Shown one piece after another: positions 33,949 to 43,204 of a stretch of DNA of 64,000 nt. Location of the stretch: the NCBI GenBank assembly GCA_035555315.1, contig DATMGU010000044.1, forward strand, positions 1-64,000, read 5' to 3'. Position 1 is the stretch's first letter. The number at the start of each line of letters is the position of its first letter. The translations under genes and the position numbers were made by a program. Below the pieces are notes generated by a model. That model was not told the DNA's origin. It saw only the letters and a program-made list of their open reading frames with translations, and made no database searches. This DNA comes from DATMGU01 sp035555315. GTDB taxonomy: Bacteria > Pseudomonadota > Alphaproteobacteria > ATCC43930 > CGMCC-115725.

Positions 33949-34395
33949 GTGACCAAAATCCTGGCGCTGCATGGCATCAACCACAACATGTTCGGGATGC
34001 GTGACCCTGCCCAGTACGGCACCATAACGTTGCAGGACATCTACGCGAGCATCGAAGGCCTGGCGTCGGAACTTGGCGTCGAGGTCGAGAACTTCCAAAC
34101 CAACGAGGAAGGCGCGATCTGCCTGAAGATCCATCAGGCCCAACTCGATGGCGTCGATGCGGTCATGATCAACGCCGGCGCCTGGACGCATTACAGCTAC
34201 GGCCTACGCGACGCTCTGGCGATCTTCACCGGCCCGATCGTGGAACTGCACATGGCCAATCTGCACAAGCGCGAAGAATTCCGGCAGGTCTCGGTGATCG
34301 GCGCGGTGACGCAGGGGCAGATCGCCGGCTTCGGCGTCCATAGCTACCTGTTGGCGCTCCGCGCCTGCGTGGCGATGGTCGAAGACCGCAAATAG
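33949..34395 (+). CDS. Type II 3-dehydroquinate dehydratase-family protein (AroQ-like)
   Basis: The 148-residue product follows the AroQ fold: LHGINHNMFGMRDPAQYGTI keeps the arginine and tyrosine of the active-site loop, INAGAWTHYSYGLRDAL stands for NPGAYTHTSxALRDA, and VELHMANLHKREEFR keeps the E-x-H and RExF residues. It is divergent, so a related dehydration is possible. I prefer GTG 33949 because GGAG precedes it; GTG 33937 would add four residues. With the two AroE-like enzymes it suggests quinate-type breakdown. Confidence 0.85.
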   Translation: MTKILALHGINHNMFGMRDPAQYGTITLQDIYASIEGLASELGVEVENFQTNEEGAICLKIHQAQLDGVDAVMINAGAWTHYSYGLRDALAIFTGPIVELHMANLHKREEFRQVSVIGAVTQGQIAGFGVHSYLLALRACVAMVEDRK

Positions 34396-34441
34396 GCTGA
34401 CGCCCGGTTCCGCCACACTCATTTTTCCAAGGATCGATGGG

Positions 34442-35491
34442 ATGACGAACGCTTCCAGCAGTCCGGTGCGGCTCGCGGTGATGGGGGCCGGGCTGATCGG
34501 TAAAAGTCACATCGCCCATATCACCAGACGTCCCGAGGCATTCCTCGCCGCCATCGTCGATCCGATGCCCGCCGCGCGTGAGATGGCGGCGACGCAGGGA
34601 ACGGCCTGGTATCCCAGCTTTTCGGAGATGCTTGGTGAGATGCGGCCTGAGGGCATCATCGTCGCCACACCGAACCAGATGCACGTGACGCACGGTCTCG
34701 ATTGTATCGCCGCGGGCATTCCCACGCTTGTTGAAAAGCCGCTTGCCGATGAGGTGGCGGAGGCTGAGAAGCTTGTCACCGCAGCGGACAAGGCCGGCGT
34801 GCCGCTGCTCACCGGCCATCACCGTCGCCACAATCCACTCATCCAGAAGGCGAAGGAGGTGATCGACTCCGGCCGCCTGGGTCGGATCATGTCGGTGCAG
34901 GGCACCTGCTGGTTTTTCAAGCCGGACGACTACTTCGCTCTGCCCTGGCGCCGCCAGAAGGGTGCGGGACCGGTGTTCCTGAACCTCATCCACGATGTCG
35001 ATCTGCTGCGCTATCTCTGCGGCGATGTGGTGGCGGTGCAGGCTGCGGAATCTCGGCCGATGCGCGGCAATGACGTGGAGGAGGTGGCGGTGATTCTCCT
35101 TCACTTCGCCTCCGGCGCCATCGGCACGGTCAACGTCTCAGACGCGATACAGTCACCATGGAGCTGGGAGTTCACCAGCGGGGAGAACCCGGCCTACACG
35201 CACACGCATGAGACCTGCTACAATATCGGTGGCACTGGAGGATCGCTCAGCATCCCCCAGCTCGATCTGTGGCGTCACCCAGCCAAAGCCGATTGGTGGA
35301 CGCCGCTGGAACGTGAGCGCATCGGGGTGGTGCATGAAGACCCCTTGGGGCTCCAGATCGCCAACTTTTGTGGCGTGATCCGTGGGACCGCCCAGGCGGT
35401 GGTTCCGGCCAGCGAGGGGCTTAAGACTCTCAAAGTAATCGAAGCGGTTAAAAAGGCGGCCGCATCTGGTGGACTGGTTCGGTTGAGCTGA
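34442..35491 (+). CDS. Gfo/Idh/MocA-family oxidoreductase
   Basis: In this 349-residue enzyme the N-terminal Rossmann domain has LAVMGAGLIGKSHIAHI, VDPMPAAREMA, PNQMHVTHGLDCIAAGIPTL and the catalytic-site VEKPLADEV. The C-terminal domain follows from about 125 (GRIMSVQGTCWFFKPDDYFA, then FLNLIHDVDLLRYLCGDVV). Such enzymes oxidise hydroxyl groups of sugars, inositols or related acids with NAD(P). It lies 46 bases after the AroQ-like gene in one transcript. Confidence 0.9.
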   Translation: MTNASSSPVRLAVMGAGLIGKSHIAHITRRPEAFLAAIVDPMPAAREMAATQGTAWYPSFSEMLGEMRPEGIIVATPNQMHVTHGLDCIAAGIPTLVEKPLADEVAEAEKLVTAADKAGVPLLTGHHRRHNPLIQKAKEVIDSGRLGRIMSVQGTCWFFKPDDYFALPWRRQKGAGPVFLNLIHDVDLLRYLCGDVVAVQAAESRPMRGNDVEEVAVILLHFASGAIGTVNVSDAIQSPWSWEFTSGENPAYTHTHETCYNIGGTGGSLSIPQLDLWRHPAKADWWTPLERERIGVVHEDPLGLQIANFCGVIRGTAQAVVPASEGLKTLKVIEAVKKAAASGGLVRLS

Positions 35492-35590
35492 TTATTGGGG
35501 GTGATTTCGCGGATTTTTTTGAAATTTCTTCGATTAACCCTATTCTATTCGCCTGTGATCAATGCCTTGCGGATTGATCGGAGGCGACTT

Positions 35591-35752
35591 TCAAGCATCT
35601 GACCCGCCACCTGCTTCGCGCACGGTGCTTCGCAGGATTGTTTCCCAAGTCGTGCGATGCGCTATCCGATCCAAGTCGCCTTCCCAGCCCAATCCCTTGA
35701 GTTCCGCGAATGCCTCGGGAAGGCCCTTCAGGCCGACATTTCGTCGGATATC
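35591..35752 (-). other. Possible coding remnant downstream of the second Gfo/Idh/MocA gene
   Basis: In a frame different from the upstream gene, 53 codons read DIRRNVGLKGLPEAFAELKG and LGWEGDLDRIAHRTTWETIL before a stop. It has protein-like composition but no start codon and overlaps the end of the oxidoreductase gene. It may be the tail of a lost gene joined by deletion. I do not recognise the family. Confidence 0.2.
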
Positions 35753-36900
35753 TCAACGGTACGCCGCTCGCGCGCCGACCGCAGGATCGCGTCGCAGACC
35801 CGCAAGGTTCGCAGACCGTCGAACGGATCGATCTCCGGACTTTCGCCCGATCGGATCGCGTGAACGAAGTCATGCAGCGCCGACCCCACGCCGTATGTGA
35901 GCGGTTCGTTGGGGTTGGAATAGACGACGGGCTCGAAGCTTCCCGGCGCCAAGCGCCGATCCTTTTCCGTATCGACGCGGGCGAGATAATCCCGGGTCAT
36001 GGTTTCCAAGGGCAGTTTCCGGCCGTCGGGCAGGACGATCTCCCCATCCTGCCAGGCGTGCCATACCCGGCTCTCCACCACGCCTTCGCTGGCCATGAAA
36101 AGGCGCCGGCTCCGCTCATGGGTGGTTTTGCTCTTCAGAAACGCGATGTGCGATACCATGCCGGATTGGAAGCGGAGGGTGGCGAGCGTCGTGGCCTCGA
36201 CCTCGCCAACGCCACCCGGCCCAGGCTCAATCGACGTGTCGGCCGTTACGCTGACGATCCGACCGAACCAGTGGCGCTGAAGGTCGATCTCATGAACACC
36301 CAGTTCATGGATCTGATAGGAGCCACCTTTCGCAGGCTCCGTATACCACCGAGGTGCCGTGATCACCGTGCCGTCGACGTTGTAGGATTCGTCGAAGGAC
36401 GCGGCTTTGTGCATCAGCATGGTTTGCGCCACGCCAAGCTCGCCGGATTCGAGAAGCGCCTTGAACGCGCGATTGCTTGGAATGCGCCGATAATTCTCGG
36501 CGACTGAAACGATGCGACGGCTCCTTATCGCGGCATCGCAAAGCAATCTGCCGGCTTCGACCGAAATGGCGAGCGGCTTCTCGACCATGACATGTTTGCC
36601 AGCTTCTAGCGCCTGAACGGCTATGCCATGGTGCAGCCAGGTCGGAAGCACGATGTCGACGGCGTCGATGCCGGGGCTGTCGAACAGCTGCTCCGTGGAC
36701 GTGAAGACCCGAGGTCTTTCCGACCCGTCGCGCTCGATGAGCCCGGCAAGTTCATGAGCCTTTGCTTCGTTTTCGTCGCACACCGCCGTGAGCATGAGGC
36801 CGGAATAGCCTTTTCGGCGCATGTGCAGCGCCGCCAAGGCATGGCGAAGGCCCATGCCGCCGCAGCCGATGAGGGCAAGCCGAACTGGTTGTTGTGTCAC
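35728..36900 (-). CDS. Gfo/Idh/MocA-family oxidoreductase, second
   Basis: The 390-residue product has VRLALIGCGGMGLRHALAAL, VLPTWLHHGIAVQALEAGKH and VMVEKPLAISVEAGRLL, followed by the C-terminal sheet domain with GGSYQIHELGVHEIDLQRHW. Start GTG 36900 has AGGAG seven bases upstream; the frame is open ten codons further. It is unlike the gene at 34442 and is transcribed away from the Dpp-type system, so its substrate may differ. Confidence 0.9.
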   Translation of the reverse strand: MTQQPVRLALIGCGGMGLRHALAALHMRRKGYSGLMLTAVCDENEAKAHELAGLIERDGSERPRVFTSTEQLFDSPGIDAVDIVLPTWLHHGIAVQALEAGKHVMVEKPLAISVEAGRLLCDAAIRSRRIVSVAENYRRIPSNRAFKALLESGELGVAQTMLMHKAASFDESYNVDGTVITAPRWYTEPAKGGSYQIHELGVHEIDLQRHWFGRIVSVTADTSIEPGPGGVGEVEATTLATLRFQSGMVSHIAFLKSKTTHERSRRLFMASEGVVESRVWHAWQDGEIVLPDGRKLPLETMTRDYLARVDTEKDRRLAPGSFEPVVYSNPNEPLTYGVGSALHDFVHAIRSGESPEIDPFDGLRTLRVCDAILRSARERRTVEISDEMSA

Positions 36901-36956
36901 ATAGGCTCCTGGACAAACGCTGTGTAGCAAGCGGGACTAAACCGTGGGGAGGAGGC

Positions 36957-38618
36957 TCAAGCCCAGTACCACTCCGCTGCGTTCCAAGTATTCGAGTTGA
37001 CGTTGACGTTGTTCCTGAAGCCCATCAACCCGGTTTTCGTCCCTTCGATCTGGACGCCCTGGAATAGGGGCAAAAAGGGCAGTTCGTCGCGGATGATGCT
37101 CTGCACCTCGACATAGGCGGCCTTCCGGGCGGTGGGCGTGGTATCGCGAATACCCTCGGCCAGCAGGGTATCGACCGTGGCGTTCTCGAATTGCGCGACG
37201 TTCGAGCCCGATCCGGCTTTCAGGGGGATCGAATGGCTGCCGAAGCGATGTGTCACATCGGGATCGGAGGCGATCGTGTAGGTCGTGTTCGTCATCAAGC
37301 TGTCGAATTTCGACTCGGCCCAGAACTTGTCCCATAGGACGGCCGCCGGCATGTTGTTGATCTTGAACGAGACGCCGATCTTGCCCCAATCCTGGACGAG
37401 AAGCTGCTGTGCCTGCTCGCGAATCTGATTGCCGGTGGTCGTCGAATTCGAGAATTCGAGCCGAAGCCCGTTCTTCGTCCGGATGCCGTCGGCGCCCAGC
37501 TGCCACCCGGCCTCATCCAGGATTTTCCGAGCCTTGTCCGGATCGTATTCGTGTGGCGGGAGGCCGCTGTTGAACGCCCAGTTTTCTTCCGGAAGATAGG
37601 ATTCCGCGGATTTGGGCAGCCCATAATAGATCGCTTCGATGATCGACTTCTTGTCCATGCCATAATAGAGGGCCTGACGAACCATTTTGTCCTTCAGGCA
37701 GGGATGGGCAAGATTCAGCGTCAGGTTTTCGACCGACGCGCGCGGGCAGACATAGATGGTCCGGTCCTTGAGGGTCTTCGCCTCCGCGTAATGATCGGAT
37801 GTGATGCCCTGCAGCCCGATATAGTCGATCTCGCCCGTCCGGAACTGGGTGAACATGACGTTCAGATCCGGGATGTATTTGAAGACGAGCCGTTCCAGGA
37901 ACGGGCCCGATCCGAAATATCCCGTATTGGCGGTCAGCGTGACGTGATCGCCCGTCACGCGCTCGACCCATTTGAAGGGGCCCGTGCCGATGGGGGCCGT
38001 GTTGAACGACGCGGTGTTGGGATCCGGCGCCTGGCCTAGGATATGTTTGGGAACGACGAACATCCACGCCAGCATGGAGACATACGGCGCGAAGGGCTCG
38101 CTCATGCGCCAGCTGATCGTATGGGCATCCTCGATCACGATGTCGGTGACGAGCTTATGGCCCAACCGGCTGGGCACCCGGAAATTGGGGTTCTTGATCA
38201 GCTCGATCGTATACTTGACGTCCTCGGCGGTGAAGGGCGTGCCGTCGTGCCATGTGACATCGTCGCGCAGCTTCACCTTCCAAGAGAGGCCGTCGGTCGA
38301 GAGGCCGCCGTTTTCCAGCGAGGGCACCTCCCGCGCCAGGACGGGAAACGGCTTGCCGGCGGGATCGATGATCCAAAGTGTGCTGAACAGATTCCACCAT
38401 ATGCCCTGGTCGACCTCGTTGCCCGGCATCAGCGGATTGAAGACAGTCGGCTCCTGGGAATAGCCGACGATAGCCTGGCCACGGCGCGCTCTCGGCGTCG
38501 CCGTCTGCGCAACCGCGCCGGGGATCTCGGGACCCGCGACCAATGTCCCTATCGCCGCGGCGCCCCCGACGAGCACCAGACGGCGGGATAGGCGGTTGTT
38601 TGGACTATCGCTGGTCAT
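36957..38618 (-). CDS. Family 5 (DppA/OppA-type) substrate-binding protein, copy 1
   Basis: The 553-residue precursor has a twin-arginine-like signal (RLSRRLVLVGGAAAIGTLVA). The mature text has SQEPTVFNPLMPGNEVDQGI, KLRDDVTWHDGTPFTAEDVK, FNTAPIGTGPFKWVERVTGD and LNLAHPCLKDKMVRQALYYG. ATG 38618 is preceded by AAGGAG. It is a close paralogue of the protein at 39680 and is transcribed away from it. A CAATATATTG palindrome lies 75 bases upstream. It could feed the same permease with a second ligand. Confidence 0.93.
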   Translation of the reverse strand: MTSDSPNNRLSRRLVLVGGAAAIGTLVAGPEIPGAVAQTATPRARRGQAIVGYSQEPTVFNPLMPGNEVDQGIWWNLFSTLWIIDPAGKPFPVLAREVPSLENGGLSTDGLSWKVKLRDDVTWHDGTPFTAEDVKYTIELIKNPNFRVPSRLGHKLVTDIVIEDAHTISWRMSEPFAPYVSMLAWMFVVPKHILGQAPDPNTASFNTAPIGTGPFKWVERVTGDHVTLTANTGYFGSGPFLERLVFKYIPDLNVMFTQFRTGEIDYIGLQGITSDHYAEAKTLKDRTIYVCPRASVENLTLNLAHPCLKDKMVRQALYYGMDKKSIIEAIYYGLPKSAESYLPEENWAFNSGLPPHEYDPDKARKILDEAGWQLGADGIRTKNGLRLEFSNSTTTGNQIREQAQQLLVQDWGKIGVSFKINNMPAAVLWDKFWAESKFDSLMTNTTYTIASDPDVTHRFGSHSIPLKAGSGSNVAQFENATVDTLLAEGIRDTTPTARKAAYVEVQSIIRDELPFLPLFQGVQIEGTKTGLMGFRNNVNVNSNTWNAAEWYWA

Positions 38619-38692
38619 GACGAGGCTCCTTTCACAACCCTGCGTGCGGCCGGCCCGACGCATGGTCCGCCGCCGCTTGCCCGATCAGCGTT

Positions 38693-38702
38693 CAATATAT
38701 TG
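38693..38702. promoter_or_regulatory. CAATATATTG operator, site 1
   Basis: This is a perfect 10-bp palindrome, 75 bases upstream of the first binding-protein gene. The same decamer is at 38794 and 39612, so all three promoters of this cluster carry it. Confidence 0.6.
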
Positions 38703-38793
38703 CTCATTTCGTCAAGGCCGCTACACTTTAGCTGGTGGGCCGCGACGTGGCGCGGGCGGTCTCGGCAGCCGGCGATTGCGGATGATCGTCAGG

Positions 38794-38803
38794 CAATATA
38801 TTG
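38794..38803. promoter_or_regulatory. CAATATATTG operator, site 2
   Basis: This second copy lies 38 bases before the ATG of the XRE-cupin regulator, where it would give autoregulation. With site 1 it brackets the divergent promoter region. Confidence 0.6.
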
Positions 38804-38840
38804 AGGGGCTTGGGGCTTTTTGGGAAAATTGAAGCAGCAG

Positions 38841-39473
38841 ATGTCGCAAAACGCCTTGAAGGACAGTCCCGGGAAAGATGGCCCCGGCGCGGACTCGCCG
38901 GTGGAGACGGGTTCCCGCGAGATCGGCTCCAAGCTTCGGACCCTGCGTCTTGAGCGCAAGCTATCGATCAGCGACCTTGCGATGAAGGCGGGCGTGTCGG
39001 CGGGCATCATCAGTCAGATCGAACGGGGGAAATCCAACCCGTCGATGAAGACGCTCCAGCGGATCCGCACGGCGCTCGGGGTCAGCCTTTGGGCCTTCCT
39101 GGATCATTCTCCATCCGAAACATCCCAGGATCCGGGCTTCGTCAGGCGCGCCTCGGATCGCCTGCGCATCGTTGTCGGGCAGAGCCAGCTCATCAAGGAG
39201 CTGCTCTCGCCGCACAACGACGAGAGCCTGCGCTTCATGATCATCACCATGCCGCCGAACAGTCAAACCGAGGAAGTCCTGATCGGGGAGGGCGAAAAAG
39301 GCGGCTTTATCCTCGATGGCGAGGTCGAGCTGACTGTCGCGGGCCGAGCTGCCACCCTTGCCAAGGGCGATAGCTTTCAGTTTCGCAGCCATCAGTCGCA
39401 TCAAATGGCCAATAACACCGCCTCCTCGGCCCAAGTTTTGTGGATCATGAGCTTGGTTGGGCCTCACCTGTGA
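38841..39473 (+). CDS. XRE-family regulator with C-terminal cupin sensor
   Basis: The product has about 210 residues. A helix-turn-helix (GSKLRTLRLERKLSISDLAM, then KAGVSAGIISQIERGKSNPS) covers about residues 29-75. A cupin domain follows (PPNSQTEEVLIGEGEKGGFI, LDGEVELTVAG, KGDSFQFRSHQSHQMAN). XRE-cupin proteins usually control amino-acid, polyamine or peptide use. TTG 38820 could add seven residues; neither start has a strong ribosome site. Its probable operator is CAATATATTG. Confidence 0.9.
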   Translation: MSQNALKDSPGKDGPGADSPVETGSREIGSKLRTLRLERKLSISDLAMKAGVSAGIISQIERGKSNPSMKTLQRIRTALGVSLWAFLDHSPSETSQDPGFVRRASDRLRIVVGQSQLIKELLSPHNDESLRFMIITMPPNSQTEEVLIGEGEKGGFILDGEVELTVAGRAATLAKGDSFQFRSHQSHQMANNTASSAQVLWIMSLVGPHL

Positions 39474-39606
39474 CGTCCGCGCGCCAAAGCACGCGCGCCA
39501 TGACCGGCACCGGCGCGTAAATTGCTTTCCTTCAGCCGGTGCCGCCGCGAGGCGATCCGCCGAACGGCATCCTCACTCTGTTGACAGCGCGGTCGGGCGG
39601 ATCATA

Positions 39607-39626
39607 CCATTCAATATATTGAATGG
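39607..39626. promoter_or_regulatory. 20-bp perfect palindrome with CAATATATTG core, site 3
   Basis: CCATTCAATATATTGAATGG is a perfect 20-bp palindrome centred on the decamer, 54 bases before the second binding-protein gene. It is the most extended of the three sites and probably the main control point of the Dpp-type operon. Confidence 0.68.
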
Positions 39627-39679
39627 TGGCGTGCGCCGGTGCTCTACCCGGATGGCGTTGGATCAAAAGGGGACAGGCA

Positions 39680-41332
39680 ATGGGTAGATCATTTTCCACA
39701 TCCTCGGTCGGATTGCGGCGGCGCGAGGCGCTCCTGCTCGGCGGTGCCGCGTTGCTCAGCGCACGCTTCGCGGCGGCGGCCCAGCCTTCCGCCAAGCCGG
39801 CGGGCCAGGTCATCGTCGGCCTTTCCCAGGAGCCCACGGTTTTCAATCCGCTCATGCCGGCCATCGAAGTCGACCAGGGCGTCTGGTGGAGCTTGTTCAA
39901 CCCGCTCTGGGGTGTGGACCCGCAAGGCAACTTCACGCCGCAACTCGCGCGGGAGGTGCCGTCGATCGAGAATGGCGGCGTTTCCAAGGACGGCTTGGTC
40001 TGGAAGCTCCGGCTGCGCGAGGGGGTCACCTGGCATGACGGCACGCCGTTCACCGCGGAGGACGTGAAGTTCACCCTGGACCTGATCAACACGCCAGGTT
40101 TCCGCGCCGGTTCGCGCCAAGGTCACAACCTGCTGCGCGACGTGACCGTGACCGGTCCGCACGAAATCACCTGGCGGATGGAACGCGCCTATTCGCCCTA
40201 TGTCTCGCTGCTCGCCTGGGTCTTCATCGTGCCGAAGCATTTGCTCGGCACGGCGGACGACCCGAACACCGCCCCGTTCAACAACGCGCCGGTGGGTACC
40301 GGACCCTTTCGCTGGAGCGAGCGTGTTCCGGGCGACCACATCACGCTTGTCGCGAATGAGCGGTATTTCGGCGAGGGGCCCCGCCTCGAACGCGTGGTCT
40401 TCAAATATATCCCCGATCTGACGGCGCTCTATACGCAGTTCCGGACCGGGCAGATCGACCACGCCAGCATCGACGGCATCCTGGCGAATTTCTACGACGA
40501 AGCCAAAAGTCTCAAAGGGCGCGTCATCTCGGTCAACCCGAGCATCGGCCTGGAATCGATCGCGCCCAATCACGGTTTCCCGATCCTTGGCGAGAAAGCC
40601 GTGCGCCAGGCGCTCTATGCCGGCATGAACAAGCAGGCGATCATCGACGTCATCTATTACGGGCTGCCGAAACCCGCCGAGAGCTTTCTGCCTCCGGAAG
40701 CCTGGGCTTTCGATGCCGGATTGCCGGCACATCGTCACGATCCCGTCCAGGCGAACGAAATCCTCGACAAAGCCGGATGGCTACGTGGGTCGCGCGGCAT
40801 CCGGGAGCGGGACGGCAAGCCGCTGGAATTCGCGCTGTCCACGACCTCGGGCAACCCGCTGCGCGAGCAGGTCCAGCAATTGCTGATGCAGGACTGGCAG
40901 CAGATCGGCGTGTCGATGACCATCAACAACAAGCCCGCGGCGGTGATGTGGGGCGATTTCTGGGTGAAATCGCAGTTCCAGGCGGCCCTCGTCGGCTCGA
41001 CCTTCATGACGGGCAACGATCCGGATTGCAGCTATCGGTTCAACAGCGCCGCGATACCCGCCAAGGGCGGCAGCGGCTCGAACACCTATCAATACGTGAA
41101 TCCCGAGGTCGATCGCCTGCTGCAGCAGGGGCAGACGAGTTTCGACAAGGCCGAGCGCAAGGCGATCTACCAGAAGGTGCAGCAAGCCGTGCGCGACGAT
41201 CTGGCGATCCTGCCGATCTATCGCCCGTCGCCGGTCGAGGGCTTCAAGGAGGGCTTGATGGGCTATCAGCCCAACGTCAACGTCCGATCCAATTGCTGGA
41301 ACATCGAGACGTGGTATTGGGCGAAGGCATGA
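39680..41332 (+). CDS. Family 5 (DppA/OppA-type) substrate-binding protein, copy 2
   Basis: The 550-residue precursor has a twin-arginine-like signal (LRRREALLLGGAALLSARFA). SQEPTVFNPLMPAIEVDQGV, RLREGVTWHDGTPFTAEDVK and NAPVGTGPFRWSERVPGDH match copy 1 closely. ATG 39680 has AGGGGA upstream. It heads the permease and ATPase genes and is the primary ligand receptor of the system. Confidence 0.94.
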   Translation: MGRSFSTSSVGLRRREALLLGGAALLSARFAAAAQPSAKPAGQVIVGLSQEPTVFNPLMPAIEVDQGVWWSLFNPLWGVDPQGNFTPQLAREVPSIENGGVSKDGLVWKLRLREGVTWHDGTPFTAEDVKFTLDLINTPGFRAGSRQGHNLLRDVTVTGPHEITWRMERAYSPYVSLLAWVFIVPKHLLGTADDPNTAPFNNAPVGTGPFRWSERVPGDHITLVANERYFGEGPRLERVVFKYIPDLTALYTQFRTGQIDHASIDGILANFYDEAKSLKGRVISVNPSIGLESIAPNHGFPILGEKAVRQALYAGMNKQAIIDVIYYGLPKPAESFLPPEAWAFDAGLPAHRHDPVQANEILDKAGWLRGSRGIRERDGKPLEFALSTTSGNPLREQVQQLLMQDWQQIGVSMTINNKPAAVMWGDFWVKSQFQAALVGSTFMTGNDPDCSYRFNSAAIPAKGGSGSNTYQYVNPEVDRLLQQGQTSFDKAERKAIYQKVQQAVRDDLAILPIYRPSPVEGFKEGLMGYQPNVNVRSNCWNIETWYWAKA

Positions 41333-41357
41333 GGGGGCTCGTCCGGCGGGTCCAGGG

Positions 41358-42308
41358 ATGATCGGCCTGCTGCTCCGTCGGGGCCTGCAGGCGCTGGGGC
41401 TGCTGCTGCTGGTCAGCATGATCGGCTTCGCCATCCTGCATCTGGCGCCGGGCGGGCCGCTCTCCCAGTTCGCCGCCGGCGGCGACATGACGCCCGCCGA
41501 CCTCGCCCGTATCGAGCATCAGCTGGGCCTCGACCGCGCCCTGCCCATCCAATACGCCGAATGGCTCCGGCTGATGCTGACGGGGGATTGGGGCAGGTCG
41601 TATCGCGACCATCAGCCCGTCCTCGCGATCATCGGCTCCCATCTGGGGGCGACCGTCGAGCTCATGCTGACATCGCTGATCCTGGCAGTGCTGCTCGGCT
41701 GTTGGATCGGCGTCGTCAGCGCGGTTCGGCGCCATAGCTGGTTCGATACGATCGCTACGGTGGGCTCGATGGTCGCGCTGTCGATCCCGACCTTTTGGTT
41801 CGGCTTCATCGTGATCTACATCTTCTCCGTGACGCTCGAATGGCTGCCGGCGGGAAACCGCTACACGATCGGCGACGGTTCCTTCGCGGATCATCTGCAT
41901 CATCTGATCGCACCGGCGCTCGTCCTGGCCCTGGTCAGCACGGCGAGCTGGAGCCGCTACATGCGCTCGTCGATGCTCGATGTCATCAACCAGGATTACA
42001 TTCGGACGGCGCGCTCGAAGGGCCTTCCCGAGAGCCGGATCCTGTATCGCCATATCGTGCGCAACGCCCTGCTGCCGATGATCACGATCGCCGGCCTCCA
42101 ACTGCCGACCCTGCTGGGCGGAGCGCTGGTCACGGAAACCGTTTTCACCTGGCCGGGGATGGGGCGGCTGTTCCTCGATTCGATCGGCTATCGGGATTAC
42201 CCGACCGTGATGGGCGTCCTGATGTTCACCGCGACCCTGGTGCTGCTGGGCAGCCTGCTCGCGGATATCTTCTATGGGGTGGCGGACCCCCGGATCCGGC
42301 TGAACTGA
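41358..42308 (+). CDS. Dipeptide-type ABC transporter permease (DppB-like)
   Basis: This 316-residue membrane protein has RRGLQALGLLLLVSMIGFAI as first segment, and DQxGLDRxxPxQY-type text as QLGLDRALPIQYAEWLRLML. The coupling loop is RTARSKGLPESRILYRHIVR. It ends on the start of the next permease (TGATG). Confidence 0.93.
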   Translation: MIGLLLRRGLQALGLLLLVSMIGFAILHLAPGGPLSQFAAGGDMTPADLARIEHQLGLDRALPIQYAEWLRLMLTGDWGRSYRDHQPVLAIIGSHLGATVELMLTSLILAVLLGCWIGVVSAVRRHSWFDTIATVGSMVALSIPTFWFGFIVIYIFSVTLEWLPAGNRYTIGDGSFADHLHHLIAPALVLALVSTASWSRYMRSSMLDVINQDYIRTARSKGLPESRILYRHIVRNALLPMITIAGLQLPTLLGGALVTETVFTWPGMGRLFLDSIGYRDYPTVMGVLMFTATLVLLGSLLADIFYGVADPRIRLN

Positions 42309-43204
42309 TGTCCGTCGGTGGCATGAGCGCGCCGCTTTCCGATGCCGCCACGCCACGGCGCGGCTTCGGCGGTCCGGCCCTGAGGCGGTTTTACCGGCAT
42401 CACCTGGCGCTGATCGGCGGCACGATCATCCTTCTGATGGTTCTCGCCTGCGCCATCGTCCCCGGCGTGCTGCCCTATACCGATACGTTCATCGACATCC
42501 GCCATCGGTTTGCCCCGCCCTTTACCGGCGGCCATCTGCTCGGCACGGATCAGCTGGGGCGAGACATGCTGGCGCGCCTGCTCATGGCCGGCCGCATCTC
42601 GCTGGCCGTCGGCTTTCTGGCGATGGCGCTGAGCATGGTCATCGGCATCGTCGTGGGTCTGGTGGCCGGATATTACGGCGGCGTCATCGGCGCGCTGTTC
42701 ATGCGCTTCGTGGACGCGGTGCTCTGCTTCCCGACCATTTTTCTGCTGTTGGCCGTTTCAGCCCTCATCCGCCCCGACGTGACCTTTATCATCCTGCTGA
42801 TCGCCTGCACGGCATGGATGGAGGTCGCCCGTATCGTCGAAGCGCAAATACGCGCGCTGCGGGAACGCGATTTCGCAGTGGCGGCGGAGGCTCTCGGCGC
42901 CTCCGACATGCGGATCATGCTCCGGGAGCTCCTGCCGAACGCCGTCGCCCCGATCGTCGTCTCGGCGACGCTGAACGTCGCCCATGCGATCCTCGCGGAA
43001 GCCTATATCAGCTTCCTCGGCTACGGCATCCAGCCGCCCACGCCGAGCTGGGGCAACATGCTGGACAACGCGCAGAGCTACCTCTCCAGCGCGCCATGGC
43101 TCGCCATCCTGCCGGGGGGCATGATCGCGCTGGCGGTCACCAGCTTCAACTTTCTGGGGGACGGGTTTCGAGACGCGCTGGATCCACGGACGGACATCAA
43201 GTGA
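42308..43204 (+). CDS. Dipeptide-type ABC transporter permease (DppC-like)
   Basis: The 298-residue product begins at ATG 42308, overlapping the previous stop. Family marks are HLLGTDQLGRDMLARLLMAG, the EAA-type loop VAAEALGASDMRIMLRELLP and SFLGYGIQPPTPSWGNML. It forms the translocation channel with DppB. Confidence 0.93.
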   Translation: MSVGGMSAPLSDAATPRRGFGGPALRRFYRHHLALIGGTIILLMVLACAIVPGVLPYTDTFIDIRHRFAPPFTGGHLLGTDQLGRDMLARLLMAGRISLAVGFLAMALSMVIGIVVGLVAGYYGGVIGALFMRFVDAVLCFPTIFLLLAVSALIRPDVTFIILLIACTAWMEVARIVEAQIRALRERDFAVAAEALGASDMRIMLRELLPNAVAPIVVSATLNVAHAILAEAYISFLGYGIQPPTPSWGNMLDNAQSYLSSAPWLAILPGGMIALAVTSFNFLGDGFRDALDPRTDIK

